Below are positions 1-7,581 of a stretch of 64,000 bases of DNA, piece after piece (position 1 is the first letter of the stretch; each line of letters starts with the position of its first letter). The translations under genes were made by a program, and so were the position numbers. Origin of the DNA: DAOULY01 sp034414595 (lineage in GTDB: Bacteria > Chloroflexota > Dehalococcoidia > SZUA-161 > JAUWZY01); assembly GCA_034414595.1 (NCBI GenBank), contig DAOULY010000016.1:248001-312000 (forward strand), read 5' to 3'. Below the pieces are notes generated by a model. The model made no database searches, was not told where the DNA came from, and saw only the letters and a list, made by a program, of their open reading frames with translations.

Positions 1-344
1 AATCCGAACTCACGATCTGGGGTGGTCTCACCTACTGCGATCCCCAATTCTCTCTGCCAGGCTTCCAAGATGATTTCCCCCTGCTTGGTATGACAAGCAG
101 TGCCTAGGCAAACTTTTATCGGGTGCTTACCTGGAGCGACTAGACGAAATTGATTGTAGAAGGTAGCAACACCGTATACTGAGCTCGCTGGAATCCGCAG
201 GGACTTGGCTACCTCGAGCATGGCCGCTCTTGGCAGGTAACCAAACTTGGCCTGGGTCTCCTGCAAGACGGGGATAAGGTCCTTCTGGGCGCTTGACTTC
301 AGAATGGCTAAGGTCTGCTCTCTAACTTCCTCTTCGTCCGTCAA
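1..344 (-). CDS. nuoE: NuoE-like NADH dehydrogenase 24 kDa subunit, partial (3' end outside window)
   Basis: Reading the minus strand from a TTG at 344 gives about 114 residues of a NuoE/HoxE-type thioredoxin-fold [2Fe-2S] subunit. The helical N-terminal part contains LIPVLQETQ and FGYLPRAA, then YGVATFYNQF, then the first half of the [2Fe-2S] site, CLGTAC (Cys79 and Cys84). The last two cysteine ligands would lie beyond position 1. In this family the subunit relays electrons from the NADH/FMN subunit of complex I, an NAD-linked hydrogenase or a formate dehydrogenase; which complex cannot be told here. No ATG exists in this frame after the upstream stop. The TTG at 344 has AAGG nine bases before it; a TTG at 353 is the alternative. 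A strong promoter lies at 492-520. Confidence 0.85.
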   Translation of the reverse strand, partial: MTDEEEVREQTLAILKSSAQKDLIPVLQETQAKFGYLPRAAMLEVAKSLRIPASSVYGVATFYNQFRLVAPGKHPIKVCLGTACHTKQGEIILEAWQRELGIAVGETTPDREFG

Positions 345-491
345 AATCCACAACCTTGCACTGGTGTCATACTATCCCACCGAGGATCGACGTATTCTTG
401 GGCTCACCACAGTCTTCTCGAACTGGACTTTGGATAATCCTCGCTGTGGATAGTTGTGTTGTCAAGAAGAAAAAGAATCCAACCTGACCTC

Positions 492-520
492 ATTATATCT
501 GATAGAGCTTGCCTTGACAA
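492..520 (-). promoter_or_regulatory. Sigma-70-type promoter for the NuoE-like gene
   Basis: On the minus strand TTGTCA (515-520) and a perfect TATAAT (492-497) are separated by 17 bases. Transcription would start near 485, leaving a leader of about 140 bases before the TTG at 344. That leader holds a possible hairpin: seven complementary bases at 381-387 and 437-443. Confidence 0.65.
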
Positions 521-619
521 TTGCAAGGGTATGGCTCTTGTGACAATTTGCTATCAGTCAGAACTGTGCTGTGATACTAAGCACTAACCACGGTCCGTAT
601 TAATGGACTTCTATTTGAC

Positions 620-644
620 CTGTTGCGCTATCGCTCTACAACAG
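620..644 (-). terminator. Hairpin just after the first DUF5343 gene
   Basis: CTGTTG and CAACAG arms (620-625 and 639-644) flank a loop that itself contains a short CG pair. It begins two bases after the stop codon of the 646-1329 gene on the minus strand. There is no following T-run, so intrinsic termination is uncertain. Confidence 0.25.
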
Positions 645-645
645 C

Positions 646-1329
646 TCACCTTTCTGATTCCCCGATGATCTCCTTGATAAACTCGTGTCGGTCTCGCAGT
701 ATTTGCCTCGCCTCCCTGAGTGCCTCGGCATCCATTCCCGGTCCGATGTTGACATTCAAATCCGACTCGATAAGCTTTTGGGCATAGAGGTCTCTTAGAC
801 TGAGTGGCTTTGTTGGCTCCGGGAGGCTGGCCGCAGTGCTGGCCTTAACACCTTTTATGGCACCTGCATCTGCATCTGCGAAATCCTCTTTTCTCCCCTC
901 AGCCAATATGCCGATTTCTCTACAGAGTTCAAAAAACAATATGGTCGCTTTCTTGGCTGTTGCCGGAGAGTAATTAGTGGCGAAGTAGTTGGATACTCTC
1001 TCCCTGTCTCCTCTGAGGGCATCAAAGCGCACAAGTAGGTTGGCATATGACTTCCGCACTATCTCCTCCAAACCGTTGCGGAACTCAGTGCCGCTCGATT
1101 GCAGTCGGCGAAAGTCTGAGGTAGGAGTGCCGTTGTCATCGATCAGGCCTAAAAATTTGAGTGCGCTGAGCAAGGCACTCTGATTTTTGGGCGGTATACC
1201 ATAATCATCCAAGAGCTTCTTGTCCACTTTCTTCGGTGTGGTGACCCATCTTATCCGCTCCAGGAAAGTACGGAAGGTAGTAACTGGCACATAAGGAGCA
1301 AGTCTTCCCTTTACGCCTTTTTTAGGCAT
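646..1329 (-). CDS. DUF5343 family protein (paralogue 1)
   Basis: A 227-residue soluble protein that I assign to the DUF5343 family, whose function is unknown. Visible family features are the N-terminal LAPYVPVTTF segment, the ALKFLGLID helix-turn around residue 58 with a following T-SDF 'threshold' segment, and the KKATILFFELCREIGI helix around residue 125. The C-terminal third is low in conservation and charged. The ATG has GGAGG eight bases upstream and its own promoter at 1353-1381, so it is probably monocistronic. A second family member sits at 10502-11191 in the same orientation. The general build (winged-helix-like repeats) suggests a DNA-binding or adaptor role, but that is a guess. 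Confidence 0.7.
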   Translation of the reverse strand: MPKKGVKGRLAPYVPVTTFRTFLERIRWVTTPKKVDKKLLDDYGIPPKNQSALLSALKFLGLIDDNGTPTSDFRRLQSSGTEFRNGLEEIVRKSYANLLVRFDALRGDRERVSNYFATNYSPATAKKATILFFELCREIGILAEGRKEDFADADAGAIKGVKASTAASLPEPTKPLSLRDLYAQKLIESDLNVNIGPGMDAEALREARQILRDRHEFIKEIIGESER

Positions 1330-1352
1330 GATCTACCTCCATGCTTGGCGCA

Positions 1353-1381
1353 ATTTTATCGCTTAGATGCAGCATTGTCAA
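1353..1381 (-). promoter_or_regulatory. Sigma-70-type promoter for DUF5343 paralogue 1
   Basis: Minus strand TTGACA (1376-1381), 17-base spacer, TAAAAT (1353-1358). The start point would be near 1346, about 17 bases before the ATG at 1329. The rest of the 349-base gap 1330-1678 holds only the candidate plus-strand promoter and hairpin listed separately; no gene is evident. Confidence 0.65.
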
Positions 1382-1503
1382 GTGCAATAGTAATGTAACG
1401 ATGAATTCCACGAGTCGCTTGGAGCCAAGCTGTGATACAATGATGCAATTATAGGCGCAGGCGTTGAACATACTAGGGCAATTATCCCCATGGCGAAGTA
1501 GAC

Positions 1504-1532
1504 TTGACAACATCAGGCCGAGGTGTTAAGCT
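1504..1532 (+). promoter_or_regulatory. Candidate promoter for the URO-D family gene
   Basis: Perfect TTGACA (1504-1509), 17-base spacer, weak -10 TAAGCT (1527-1532). It would give a leader of about 140 bases before the ATG at 1679, containing the hairpin at 1598-1622. Confidence 0.4.
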
Positions 1533-1597
1533 GGGATATAAGCAAGGATAGTGCAAATAAGTGCAAGTAGCGCGCTGCGAATGATAATTCAGTCCAG

Positions 1598-1622
1598 CTG
1601 GATGTATGTTTTGTATATCCAG
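1598..1622 (+). other. Leader hairpin upstream of the URO-D family gene
   Basis: Arms CTGGATGTA (1598-1606) and TATATCCAG (1614-1622) pair over nine positions with one G-U wobble and a seven-base loop. A shorter outer pair, AGTCC (1591-1595) with GGACT (1642-1646), encloses it. It could be a 5'-leader regulatory structure; no known riboswitch core is recognisable. Confidence 0.35.
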
Positions 1623-1678
1623 CATTAGGTATTTTGGCTACCGGACTGAGATGCAGCGGTAGACGGTAGAGGATAGGG

Positions 1679-2755
1679 ATGGAGCTGAGTTCGCGACAGA
1701 GAGTGCTTCGGGCGCTGAATCACCAGGAGGTGGATAGAATACCCATCGACCTCGTTGGTCGAGTTACTGGGTTGGCTGATGGATTCTACGAGAAAGCGCT
1801 GTGGGATCGGTTTAAGATCGATTTTCGCCGCATTTCACTGCGTGGTTTGGAAAAGATGCCGCTGGCGACGCCGTGGTGGGGGCGAGGTCGCTCAAGGAAT
1901 GGCAGATTCGGCCATGAACAGGACTACCATTGGCACGATCCCAAAGCTTTGGGCCGGATGGAAGGCCTGACCAGAGAGTTGGAGCAGCTCTATAATGATA
2001 CTGAGTACGCGCTATGGTCATATACCGGTCGCTGGATGCCGTTTGTGCAGAAGGAGGCCGAAGATCTATACCATAAGACGGACTACACTCTGATCGGGAC
2101 TGCTCCAATAAGTGGCTTCTTAGAACAGGGGATTGCGTTGTGGGGCTTCCGGGAGTTTATGGCAGCTCTGGTGCAACAAAAAGAGCAGGTTCAGGACTTC
2201 TTGGAAAGAATATACAAGACCACGGAAGCCCTTTATGGCATGTTGCTAAACTGGGTTGGCTCCTATATCCAAATAGTAGAAATCGGGGACGACATTGGTA
2301 CCCAAGATAGTATGTTCATCTCACCTGTGCTCTACAAAGAGGTGTTCAAACCCTATCACAAGAAACTGATCTCCTTCATCAAGAGAAGGACCCCGGCTAA
2401 GGTGCTGTTTCATTCTTGCGGTGCTATCTATCCCGTTATCGATGACTTGGTGGAGATCGGTGTTGACATCTTAAGTCCGCTACAGGTGAGCTGTAAAGGG
2501 ATGGACATTGCTAGGATTAAACAGCAGTATGGTAAGGTGTTGTGCCTGCATGGCGGATTGGACGAAAGGCTGCTCTACGGTGGTAATGCTCAGATGTTGA
2601 AGCAGCATGCTCAGGAAACCCTGGACATCCTTTCACAGGGGAGTGGCTATATCTTAGGCATAGAACACGATATGCATCTACCGCTGCCCCATGCTAACTT
2701 GAACGTAGTCTTGGAGGCGGCTCTAAACTTCAAGCCGCGCGTAGCTGTTTACTGA
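1679..2755 (+). CDS. Uroporphyrinogen decarboxylase-like (URO-D family) protein, probable corrinoid methyltransferase type
   Basis: 358 residues with the URO-D TIM-barrel layout: N-terminal SSRQRVLRALNHQEVDRIPID (typical of the MtaA/CmuA-type branch, not of HemE), GDDIGTQ near residue 203, FHSCG near 244-248, then LHGGLDE and a GIEHDMHLP stretch near the end. The His-x-Cys of HSCG matches the first part of the zinc site that binds thiols in MtaA-like methyltransferases. In that family the enzymes move methyl groups between corrinoid proteins and a thiol such as coenzyme M, or demethylate methoxy and chloromethyl compounds. No corrinoid protein or methyltransferase partner is adjacent, so the substrate is unknown. 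The ATG at 1679 is chosen because the conserved N-terminus begins there, though the upstream Shine-Dalgarno is weak. Confidence 0.75.
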   Translation: MELSSRQRVLRALNHQEVDRIPIDLVGRVTGLADGFYEKALWDRFKIDFRRISLRGLEKMPLATPWWGRGRSRNGRFGHEQDYHWHDPKALGRMEGLTRELEQLYNDTEYALWSYTGRWMPFVQKEAEDLYHKTDYTLIGTAPISGFLEQGIALWGFREFMAALVQQKEQVQDFLERIYKTTEALYGMLLNWVGSYIQIVEIGDDIGTQDSMFISPVLYKEVFKPYHKKLISFIKRRTPAKVLFHSCGAIYPVIDDLVEIGVDILSPLQVSCKGMDIARIKQQYGKVLCLHGGLDERLLYGGNAQMLKQHAQETLDILSQGSGYILGIEHDMHLPLPHANLNVVLEAALNFKPRVAVY

Positions 2756-2867
2756 CACTGAAAACTTAGTCCAACCGACTGGCCTTGCCCGAAAAGCCTC
2801 GCTATCTATGCCTCTTCACATAGTTGTGCTTAAAAGAAAACCAGTCTTTTAGCGAGGACAGGTATGT

Positions 2868-4991
2868 TCAGATCCGGAATGTCGAGACGCTTGCTCCAGC
2901 CCGTTTCCTGCGGCGCCATTCCATAAGGTCGACAAAGGCCTCGATTCTGGTCAGCAACCCAGCCCGGCCCAGTTGCTCGTCGCACAGGATGGTGAGCACT
3001 GGAATATTCTCCTTCGTGGTGAGCATGACGTTCTGAGCGATGGCCTCGGGCATGCAGGTAAACGGTGCCAGATGTACCAATCCATCAAATCCCGGGGAAA
3101 GACGTATTTTCTCGCCCACCGATTCCAGGCCGTGGCCGCCCACATCCCGCCTGAGATAGGGATCGGCGAACTTCTGTAGTTTCCTCTTCTCATTGTCGAG
3201 GATATTGAGATAGGAGCCGAGGTTGGTCCACTCGGAGAAGAAAGTGGTTCTGGTCCTTCGCACCTCCACCCCTAACTTACCCAGTTCGGCTTCCAGGTTT
3301 ACATTCACGAAGGGCTCCATCACAACGTAGAGTTCGCCAATTATGCCCACCTTCAATGGTACAACGTCGGGATTCTTGGGCATCTGGTCCAACTTCTGGA
3401 AATATTCCCGCGCCACTCGTTTCAATGAGGCAAGGTCCCTGGTCTCGTCGATGGCCTGAATTGCTTCCCTATAGATGCGGTTGCTGAGGCCCTTCTCCAG
3501 CTCCACGGCACGAGTCTTCTCCACCTTGCGCTCCAGATCGTCCAGGGCCTTTAGTTTGGATGTGCCCAGGCGATAGGCAGCAATGACCTTGGGCCAAGGG
3601 GAATTATTGGTGAAGCGCTTAACAGCCCTGAGGACCCCGATCAGGCCCTTGTCTGAGCTCTTGTATTTGAGGAACTTGAAATTGTATCCCAGATCGCGCA
3701 GGATTTGCTCCTGGACTCTGGCATAATACCCCATGCGGCAGGCATTGAAGCTGGTAACCATGAACAGGGTATCGGCCCCCTGCTCCAGAGACTCGATGAA
3801 GGTGCCCAGTATTGCTTTGAAGGGGAGACAGACGAATTCGGGTGAGTATCTGGTGCCCAGGGAAATAGTGCGTTTGGATACCGCTGGCGTGATCAGGGAG
3901 ACACCGAGCATCTCGGTCGAGGCGCGGAACGCCGGCCCAATGTTCGCCATATTCGGCACGCCCAGAGCCTTTATTTCCTCCTGCTCCTCGCCAGTATCGA
4001 TATAAAAACTCTTAGTGGGGACATTCTGCCTCCGCTTGGTCATATCTATGAAGGCCTCGAGTCTGGTAACGAGGCCGGCCTCTGCTGTGTGTTGGTCCAG
4101 AACTAAGTTGAGGAAGGGCTTGTTCTGCCGCCGCGACTGGCGCTGGAGCAGCTCGATCATTAAGGAATCGGGGCCACAGCCGAAGGCGACCACCGAGATC
4201 AGGCCATCGACATCGCTTTGCAAGTAATGTCCTCCAGCCCCGATCACATCTTCTTCGTAGCTCCAGTAGGGGCGCTCCCCGAAGTAACGTATCCAGGTCT
4301 GAAGCTCGTCTTCGGACACCATTTCCGGAAATAGAATCTTGGCGCCCATCTTCCGCAGCCGGGAGACAAGCCTGTGATTGGTGTATTCATCGTAAAGTAA
4401 GTATGGGTGGCCGATGAGGGCTAGGGTCATGTCGTAGGAGGTGACGTTGTCGTGGGGCTGCTCAGTTTGAGATGCCATCCTTGCTATTGCCTGGGGAGGG
4501 CTCAGACCTTCGAGATGCATTTGAGCTCGGTATGCTTTGTGCGTCTTTAGCGCCTTCTCCGCTGCCCTTTTCACCTTCCACGGACTGCGGCTGAAGGAGC
4601 GTCCCAGCTTGTAGATGTTGTAGTAAAGCTGGCGTGGTCCCTCATTGACATCGATGTCTGGGTCCAGTATCGGGGGGCATTCCGGGACGGTGGCCCTGAC
4701 CAGATCGGGCAGGCCGATGAACTTAGGGCAGCTGTAAACCTTGTCCTGCACGCTGTGAAGGGAGGGGATGAAGACGTAGTCGCATTTACCGGCCAGGGAT
4801 AGGGCATGGCCGCAGAAGACCTTTGCCGGGAGGCAGATATCGGCTATGGTCCGGGAGCAACCCGAGTTGAATATCTCGCTGGTGGTCGGTGGGGAGACAA
4901 TGACCTCGGCACCGAGCTCCTCAAAAAAGGCCTTCCACATCGGGTAGTACTGGTAATAGAGCAAGGCCCTCGGAATGCCGACCCGCATCAC
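2868..4991 (-). CDS. 2-hydroxyacyl-CoA dehydratase activator-related protein (DUF2229-type), two-domain fusion
   Basis: 707 residues. The N-terminal part starts RVGIPRALLYYQYYPMW and has the cysteine-rich blocks NSGCSRTIADICLPAK and YSCPKF that mark DUF2229 proteins. The middle (roughly 240-480) has VAFGCGPDSL, QHTAEAG and FNACRMGYYA. The C-terminal third repeats the theme with KVGIIGELY, FTCMPEAIAQN and EQLGRAGLLTRIEAF. It looks like two DUF2229/HgdB-related modules joined in one chain; neither carries the ASKHA ATPase motifs of a full CoA-dehydratase activase. Related proteins accompany ATP-dependent electron transfer to 2-hydroxyacyl-CoA dehydratases and benzoyl-CoA reductases, but no reductase is next door. 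GTG at 4991 (GAGG seven bases upstream) or ATG at 4988 are both possible starts. Convergent with the URO-D gene. Confidence 0.7.
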   Translation of the reverse strand: MMRVGIPRALLYYQYYPMWKAFFEELGAEVIVSPPTTSEIFNSGCSRTIADICLPAKVFCGHALSLAGKCDYVFIPSLHSVQDKVYSCPKFIGLPDLVRATVPECPPILDPDIDVNEGPRQLYYNIYKLGRSFSRSPWKVKRAAEKALKTHKAYRAQMHLEGLSPPQAIARMASQTEQPHDNVTSYDMTLALIGHPYLLYDEYTNHRLVSRLRKMGAKILFPEMVSEDELQTWIRYFGERPYWSYEEDVIGAGGHYLQSDVDGLISVVAFGCGPDSLMIELLQRQSRRQNKPFLNLVLDQHTAEAGLVTRLEAFIDMTKRRQNVPTKSFYIDTGEEQEEIKALGVPNMANIGPAFRASTEMLGVSLITPAVSKRTISLGTRYSPEFVCLPFKAILGTFIESLEQGADTLFMVTSFNACRMGYYARVQEQILRDLGYNFKFLKYKSSDKGLIGVLRAVKRFTNNSPWPKVIAAYRLGTSKLKALDDLERKVEKTRAVELEKGLSNRIYREAIQAIDETRDLASLKRVAREYFQKLDQMPKNPDVVPLKVGIIGELYVVMEPFVNVNLEAELGKLGVEVRRTRTTFFSEWTNLGSYLNILDNEKRKLQKFADPYLRRDVGGHGLESVGEKIRLSPGFDGLVHLAPFTCMPEAIAQNVMLTTKENIPVLTILCDEQLGRAGLLTRIEAFVDLMEWRRRKRAGASVSTFRI

Positions 4992-5003
4992 CTTTGAACC
5001 TCG

Positions 5004-5032
5004 TTTATATCGGGCTTCATAAGCTGACTCAA
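5004..5032 (-). promoter_or_regulatory. Promoter for the 707-residue activator-like gene
   Basis: Minus strand TTGAGT (5027-5032), 17-base spacer, TATAAA (5004-5009). The start point would be close to 4997, only a few bases before the start codon at 4991/4988, so the transcript would have almost no leader. Confidence 0.6.
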
Positions 5033-5104
5033 TTTTACGACCTCGGCCCGTTGCTGGTCAAGGATAGCGCAGCTTTAAGCTTTAAAGGTAAAGCCTTTTA
5101 TCTC

Positions 5105-6562
5105 TTATCCTTTGATTACTCCCAGCGGCCGGGCCCTAGCCACCTTGCGTGAAATCCCGGCCTCGTGGGTTATATGTACCACTTCAGCGACGTCCTTATA
5201 GGCCTCGGGGGCTTCCTCGGCCAGGCCTGACCTTGAGGCCGCCATGACTGTGATTCCCTTCTTTTCCATCTCCTTGGCTATGTCGATGCCACGCAGGCTG
5301 CGCTTGGCTGCGCTCCGGCTCTGTACCCGGCCAGCCCCGTGGCAGGTCGAGCCGAAGGTCTCTGCCATGGCCCTTTCTGTGCCCATGGCTATATAGGAAT
5401 AGCGTCCCATATCTCCCGGGATCAGCACCGGCTGGCCCACACCGCGATATCTCACCGGCACGCCAGGGGCACCAGCAGGGAAAGCTCTGGTGGCCCCTTT
5501 GCGGTGGACGCAGAGCGTTTGCTTTTTCCCGTTCACCTTGTGCTGTTCTATCTTGGCGATATTGTGGGCCACGTCGTAGACCATCCTCAGTCCTAACTCC
5601 GTGGCGCTCTTGCCGAAGAAATTGGCAAAGCACTCCCTTGTCCAGTGGCAGATCAACTGTCGATTGGCCCAGGCGTAATTGGCGGCGCAGGCCATGGCTG
5701 CCTGGTATGCCTTGCCCTCGGTAGACTGCACCGGGGCGCAGGCAAGCTGGCGGTCGGGGAGCTCGATGCCGTACTTCTGCACCGCGCTGGTCATGGTCCG
5801 GAGATAGTCATCGCAGACCTGATGGCCCAAGCCCCGCGAACCGGTGTGGATCAATACCACTACTTGCCCCACCTCTTCGATGCCGAAAACCTCGGCCACT
5901 GCCCGATCATAGATCTCCTCAACTACCTGGACCTCGAGGAAATGATTGCCCGAGCCCAGGGTGCCCAGCTGGGGAGCGCCTCGCTTCTTAGCTTTTTCAC
6001 TGACCAGGCTGGGGTCGGCACCCTTGAGGCAGCCTCCCTCCTCAGCGAGTTCCAGGTCTTCCTTCTCGCCATAGCCGTGTGCGACTGCCCAGGCTGCACC
6101 TTGGGCCAGAACTCGGTCGATCTCATTGCCTCTGAGTCGGATCCGGCCCTCAGAGCCCAAGCCCGATGGTACATTGGCGAAGAGAGAGGCAATGAGTCCT
6201 TCAATTCTGGGCCTGACCTCCTTCTCGGTGAGGTCAGTACGCAGTAGACGGGTGCCGCAGTTAATATCGAAGCCGACACCTCCAGGTGAGACCACGCCGT
6301 TATCGACATTGGTCCCGGCGACACCTCCAATGGGGAAGCCATAGCCCCAGTGGATGTCGGGCATGGCTAACGATTGGCCCACGATGCCGGGTAAGAAGGC
6401 GACATTGGCTACCTGCTCCAGGGCCTGCTCCTCTCTGATGAGCGCCAGCATGCGTTCATCGGCATAGATGAGGCCGGGGACGCGCATTCCTGGCTTGTAC
6501 TCCTGCTCAATCTGCCAGCGGTAGTCATCGATCTTGGTGAGCTTGCCCTCCCAGCGCGTCAC
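5105..6562 (-). CDS. rtcB: RtcB RNA-splicing/repair ligase
   Basis: 485 residues, the normal length. RtcB joins 2',3'-cyclic-phosphate or 3'-phosphate RNA ends to 5'-OH ends using GTP and Mn2+. The complete active site is visible: Cys102 in DINCGTRLL, His207 in GSGNHFLEV, His239 in IHTGSRGLGH, His333 in YDVAHNIAK and the guanylylated His408 in STCHGAGRV. The start is GTG at 6562 with GGGGGAGG just upstream. It lies ten bases after the archease gene on the same strand, so the ligase and its activator are co-transcribed. A Mut7-C nuclease-like gene is divergently placed across the promoter region. Confidence 0.95.
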   Translation of the reverse strand: MTRWEGKLTKIDDYRWQIEQEYKPGMRVPGLIYADERMLALIREEQALEQVANVAFLPGIVGQSLAMPDIHWGYGFPIGGVAGTNVDNGVVSPGGVGFDINCGTRLLRTDLTEKEVRPRIEGLIASLFANVPSGLGSEGRIRLRGNEIDRVLAQGAAWAVAHGYGEKEDLELAEEGGCLKGADPSLVSEKAKKRGAPQLGTLGSGNHFLEVQVVEEIYDRAVAEVFGIEEVGQVVVLIHTGSRGLGHQVCDDYLRTMTSAVQKYGIELPDRQLACAPVQSTEGKAYQAAMACAANYAWANRQLICHWTRECFANFFGKSATELGLRMVYDVAHNIAKIEQHKVNGKKQTLCVHRKGATRAFPAGAPGVPVRYRGVGQPVLIPGDMGRYSYIAMGTERAMAETFGSTCHGAGRVQSRSAAKRSLRGIDIAKEMEKKGITVMAASRSGLAEEAPEAYKDVAEVVHITHEAGISRKVARARPLGVIKG

Positions 6563-6571
6563 GTCCTCCCC

Positions 6572-6988
6572 CTAAACATCGAGGATCACTTGGGCTTTGA
6601 AGCCGTCTTCCTTCTCTACCTTGAGCATATGATAGGTAGCGGCCTTGACCTGGGTCTTGAGCTTGTGGCGCGAGAGATCGACTCTCTCTCCGCGGGCAAT
6701 CGCCCGCAGTCTCTGTTCACCTAGATCGATGACCTCAAAGCTCTTGAATATGATTTGCTCAGCATCGAAGAGATACAGCAGCTCGTTGAGCCAGGAGGCC
6801 AATAGGGTCTCTTGGTCAGTGGCAGTGACCTCAACCTCTCGGCGGATGCTCTCAGCCACTCCATCGAGATCGGCTATGAGGCTGAACATGGCGTAAGCCG
6901 AATTGGCGAAGACCTCCTTTTCGTTCTTGCCGTAGGCCATGATGCCGATATCGGCAGTATGGTCGATGATCTCAAATTTCAGATCCAT
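6572..6988 (-). CDS. Archease, RtcB cofactor
   Basis: 138 residues from the ATG at 6988. Archease promotes RtcB guanylylation and multiple turnover. Family hallmarks are the FEIIDHTADIGI N-terminus, the long middle helix with the WLNELLYLFD block, and the C-terminal VKAATYHML and VILDV strands; the acidic metal ligand is Asp within HTADIG. An ATG exists 18 bases upstream (7006), but it overlaps the -10 hexamer, while 6988 has AAGGA at the correct distance and begins where family members begin. First gene of the archease-rtcB unit. Confidence 0.92.
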   Translation of the reverse strand: MDLKFEIIDHTADIGIMAYGKNEKEVFANSAYAMFSLIADLDGVAESIRREVEVTATDQETLLASWLNELLYLFDAEQIIFKSFEVIDLGEQRLRAIARGERVDLSRHKLKTQVKAATYHMLKVEKEDGFKAQVILDV

Positions 6989-7004
6989 GGTTTCCTTAGA
7001 TAAC

Positions 7005-7013
7005 ATTATATCA
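7005..7013 (-). promoter_or_regulatory. Extended -10 promoter for archease-rtcB
   Basis: Minus strand TG-A-TATAAT (7013 to 7005). No good -35 at the usual distance; a TTGACA lies 24 bases upstream. The start point would be near 6997, immediately before the AAGGA of the archease start, so the leader would be about ten bases. Confidence 0.5.
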
Positions 7014-7062
7014 AATCGGCAGCTACGGAGCTATTGTCAAGTACGTTGAGGCTGAGGAATTG

Positions 7063-7071
7063 TGCTATGAT
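7063..7071 (+). promoter_or_regulatory. Extended -10 promoter for the Mut7-C gene, probably leaderless
   Basis: TG-C-TATGAT at 7063-7071 ends six bases before the GTG start codon at 7078. With a usual start point seven bases downstream the mRNA would begin on the GTG itself. It lies within 60 bases of the archease promoter on the other strand. Confidence 0.45.
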
Positions 7072-7077
7072 TGAATC

Positions 7078-7581
7078 GTGAGGCCCAGATTCATAGTGGA
7101 TGTCAATGTGGGCAAGCTGGCGAAGTGGCTGCGCATTCTGGGCTATGATACTCTGTTCATCAATGACCTCAGCGACGATGAGCTGATTCGGATTGCCATG
7201 GACGAGGGCCGTGTCTTGCTAACCAAGGACACCCGGATGCTGAGACGGCGTGTGGCCTACAGCGACCAGCTCAAGCTGGTAATGATACGGGATGACGATG
7301 TCAAGGAGCAACTGCGCCAGGTGGTCCAGGCACTGAACCTCGATTGCGGCCTCAAGCCATTCTCCATATGCCTGGAATGCAATCAGCCCTTGCTCGCCCG
7401 AGAAAAGGAGCAGGTTAGAGACCTGGTCCCGCCCTTTGTGTTCCGGACTCAAACTCAGTATATGGAATGTCCAAGCTGTCATCGCATTTACTGGCGGGGG
7501 ACGCATTGGCAGCGAATGAAGAAGGATCTCGATAGGCTGATCAGTGGGGAAGGTGATGATGAAGAAGGCTCTTCTGGGTAA
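7078..7581 (+). CDS. Mut7-C RNAse domain protein with C-terminal zinc ribbon
   Basis: 167 residues. The first 85 form the Mut7-C domain, a PIN-nuclease-like fold: FIVDVNVGKLAKWLR at the start with Asp8 as the presumed metal ligand, then DELIRIA, and LLTKDTRML around 47-55 with the second acidic position. The C-terminal half has two CxxC knuckles (Cys98/101 and Cys131/134), the zinc ribbon usual for this family. Mut7-C proteins are predicted RNases and the bacterial ones are largely uncharacterised. The GTG at 7078 is fixed by the conserved N-terminus. Divergent from the archease-rtcB pair and overlapping the next gene by 26 bases. An RNA-processing role is inferred from fold and context. Confidence 0.85.
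   Translation: MRPRFIVDVNVGKLAKWLRILGYDTLFINDLSDDELIRIAMDEGRVLLTKDTRMLRRRVAYSDQLKLVMIRDDDVKEQLRQVVQALNLDCGLKPFSICLECNQPLLAREKEQVRDLVPPFVFRTQTQYMECPSCHRIYWRGTHWQRMKKDLDRLISGEGDDEEGSSG

Noticed and set aside
1322..1513. 63-codon minus-strand frame upstream of DUF5343 paralogue 1
   Set aside because: It runs through the promoter and ribosome site of the real gene and has no coding character.
2797..2857. Eight-base inverted repeat (CCTCGCTA / TAGCGAGG) between convergent genes
   Set aside because: The 45-base loop and lack of T-runs make it a weak terminator candidate; it may be chance.
5040..5104. AAGGCTTTA / TAAAGCTT repeat after rtcB
   Set aside because: Imperfect arms and no T-run; I cannot support it as a terminator.
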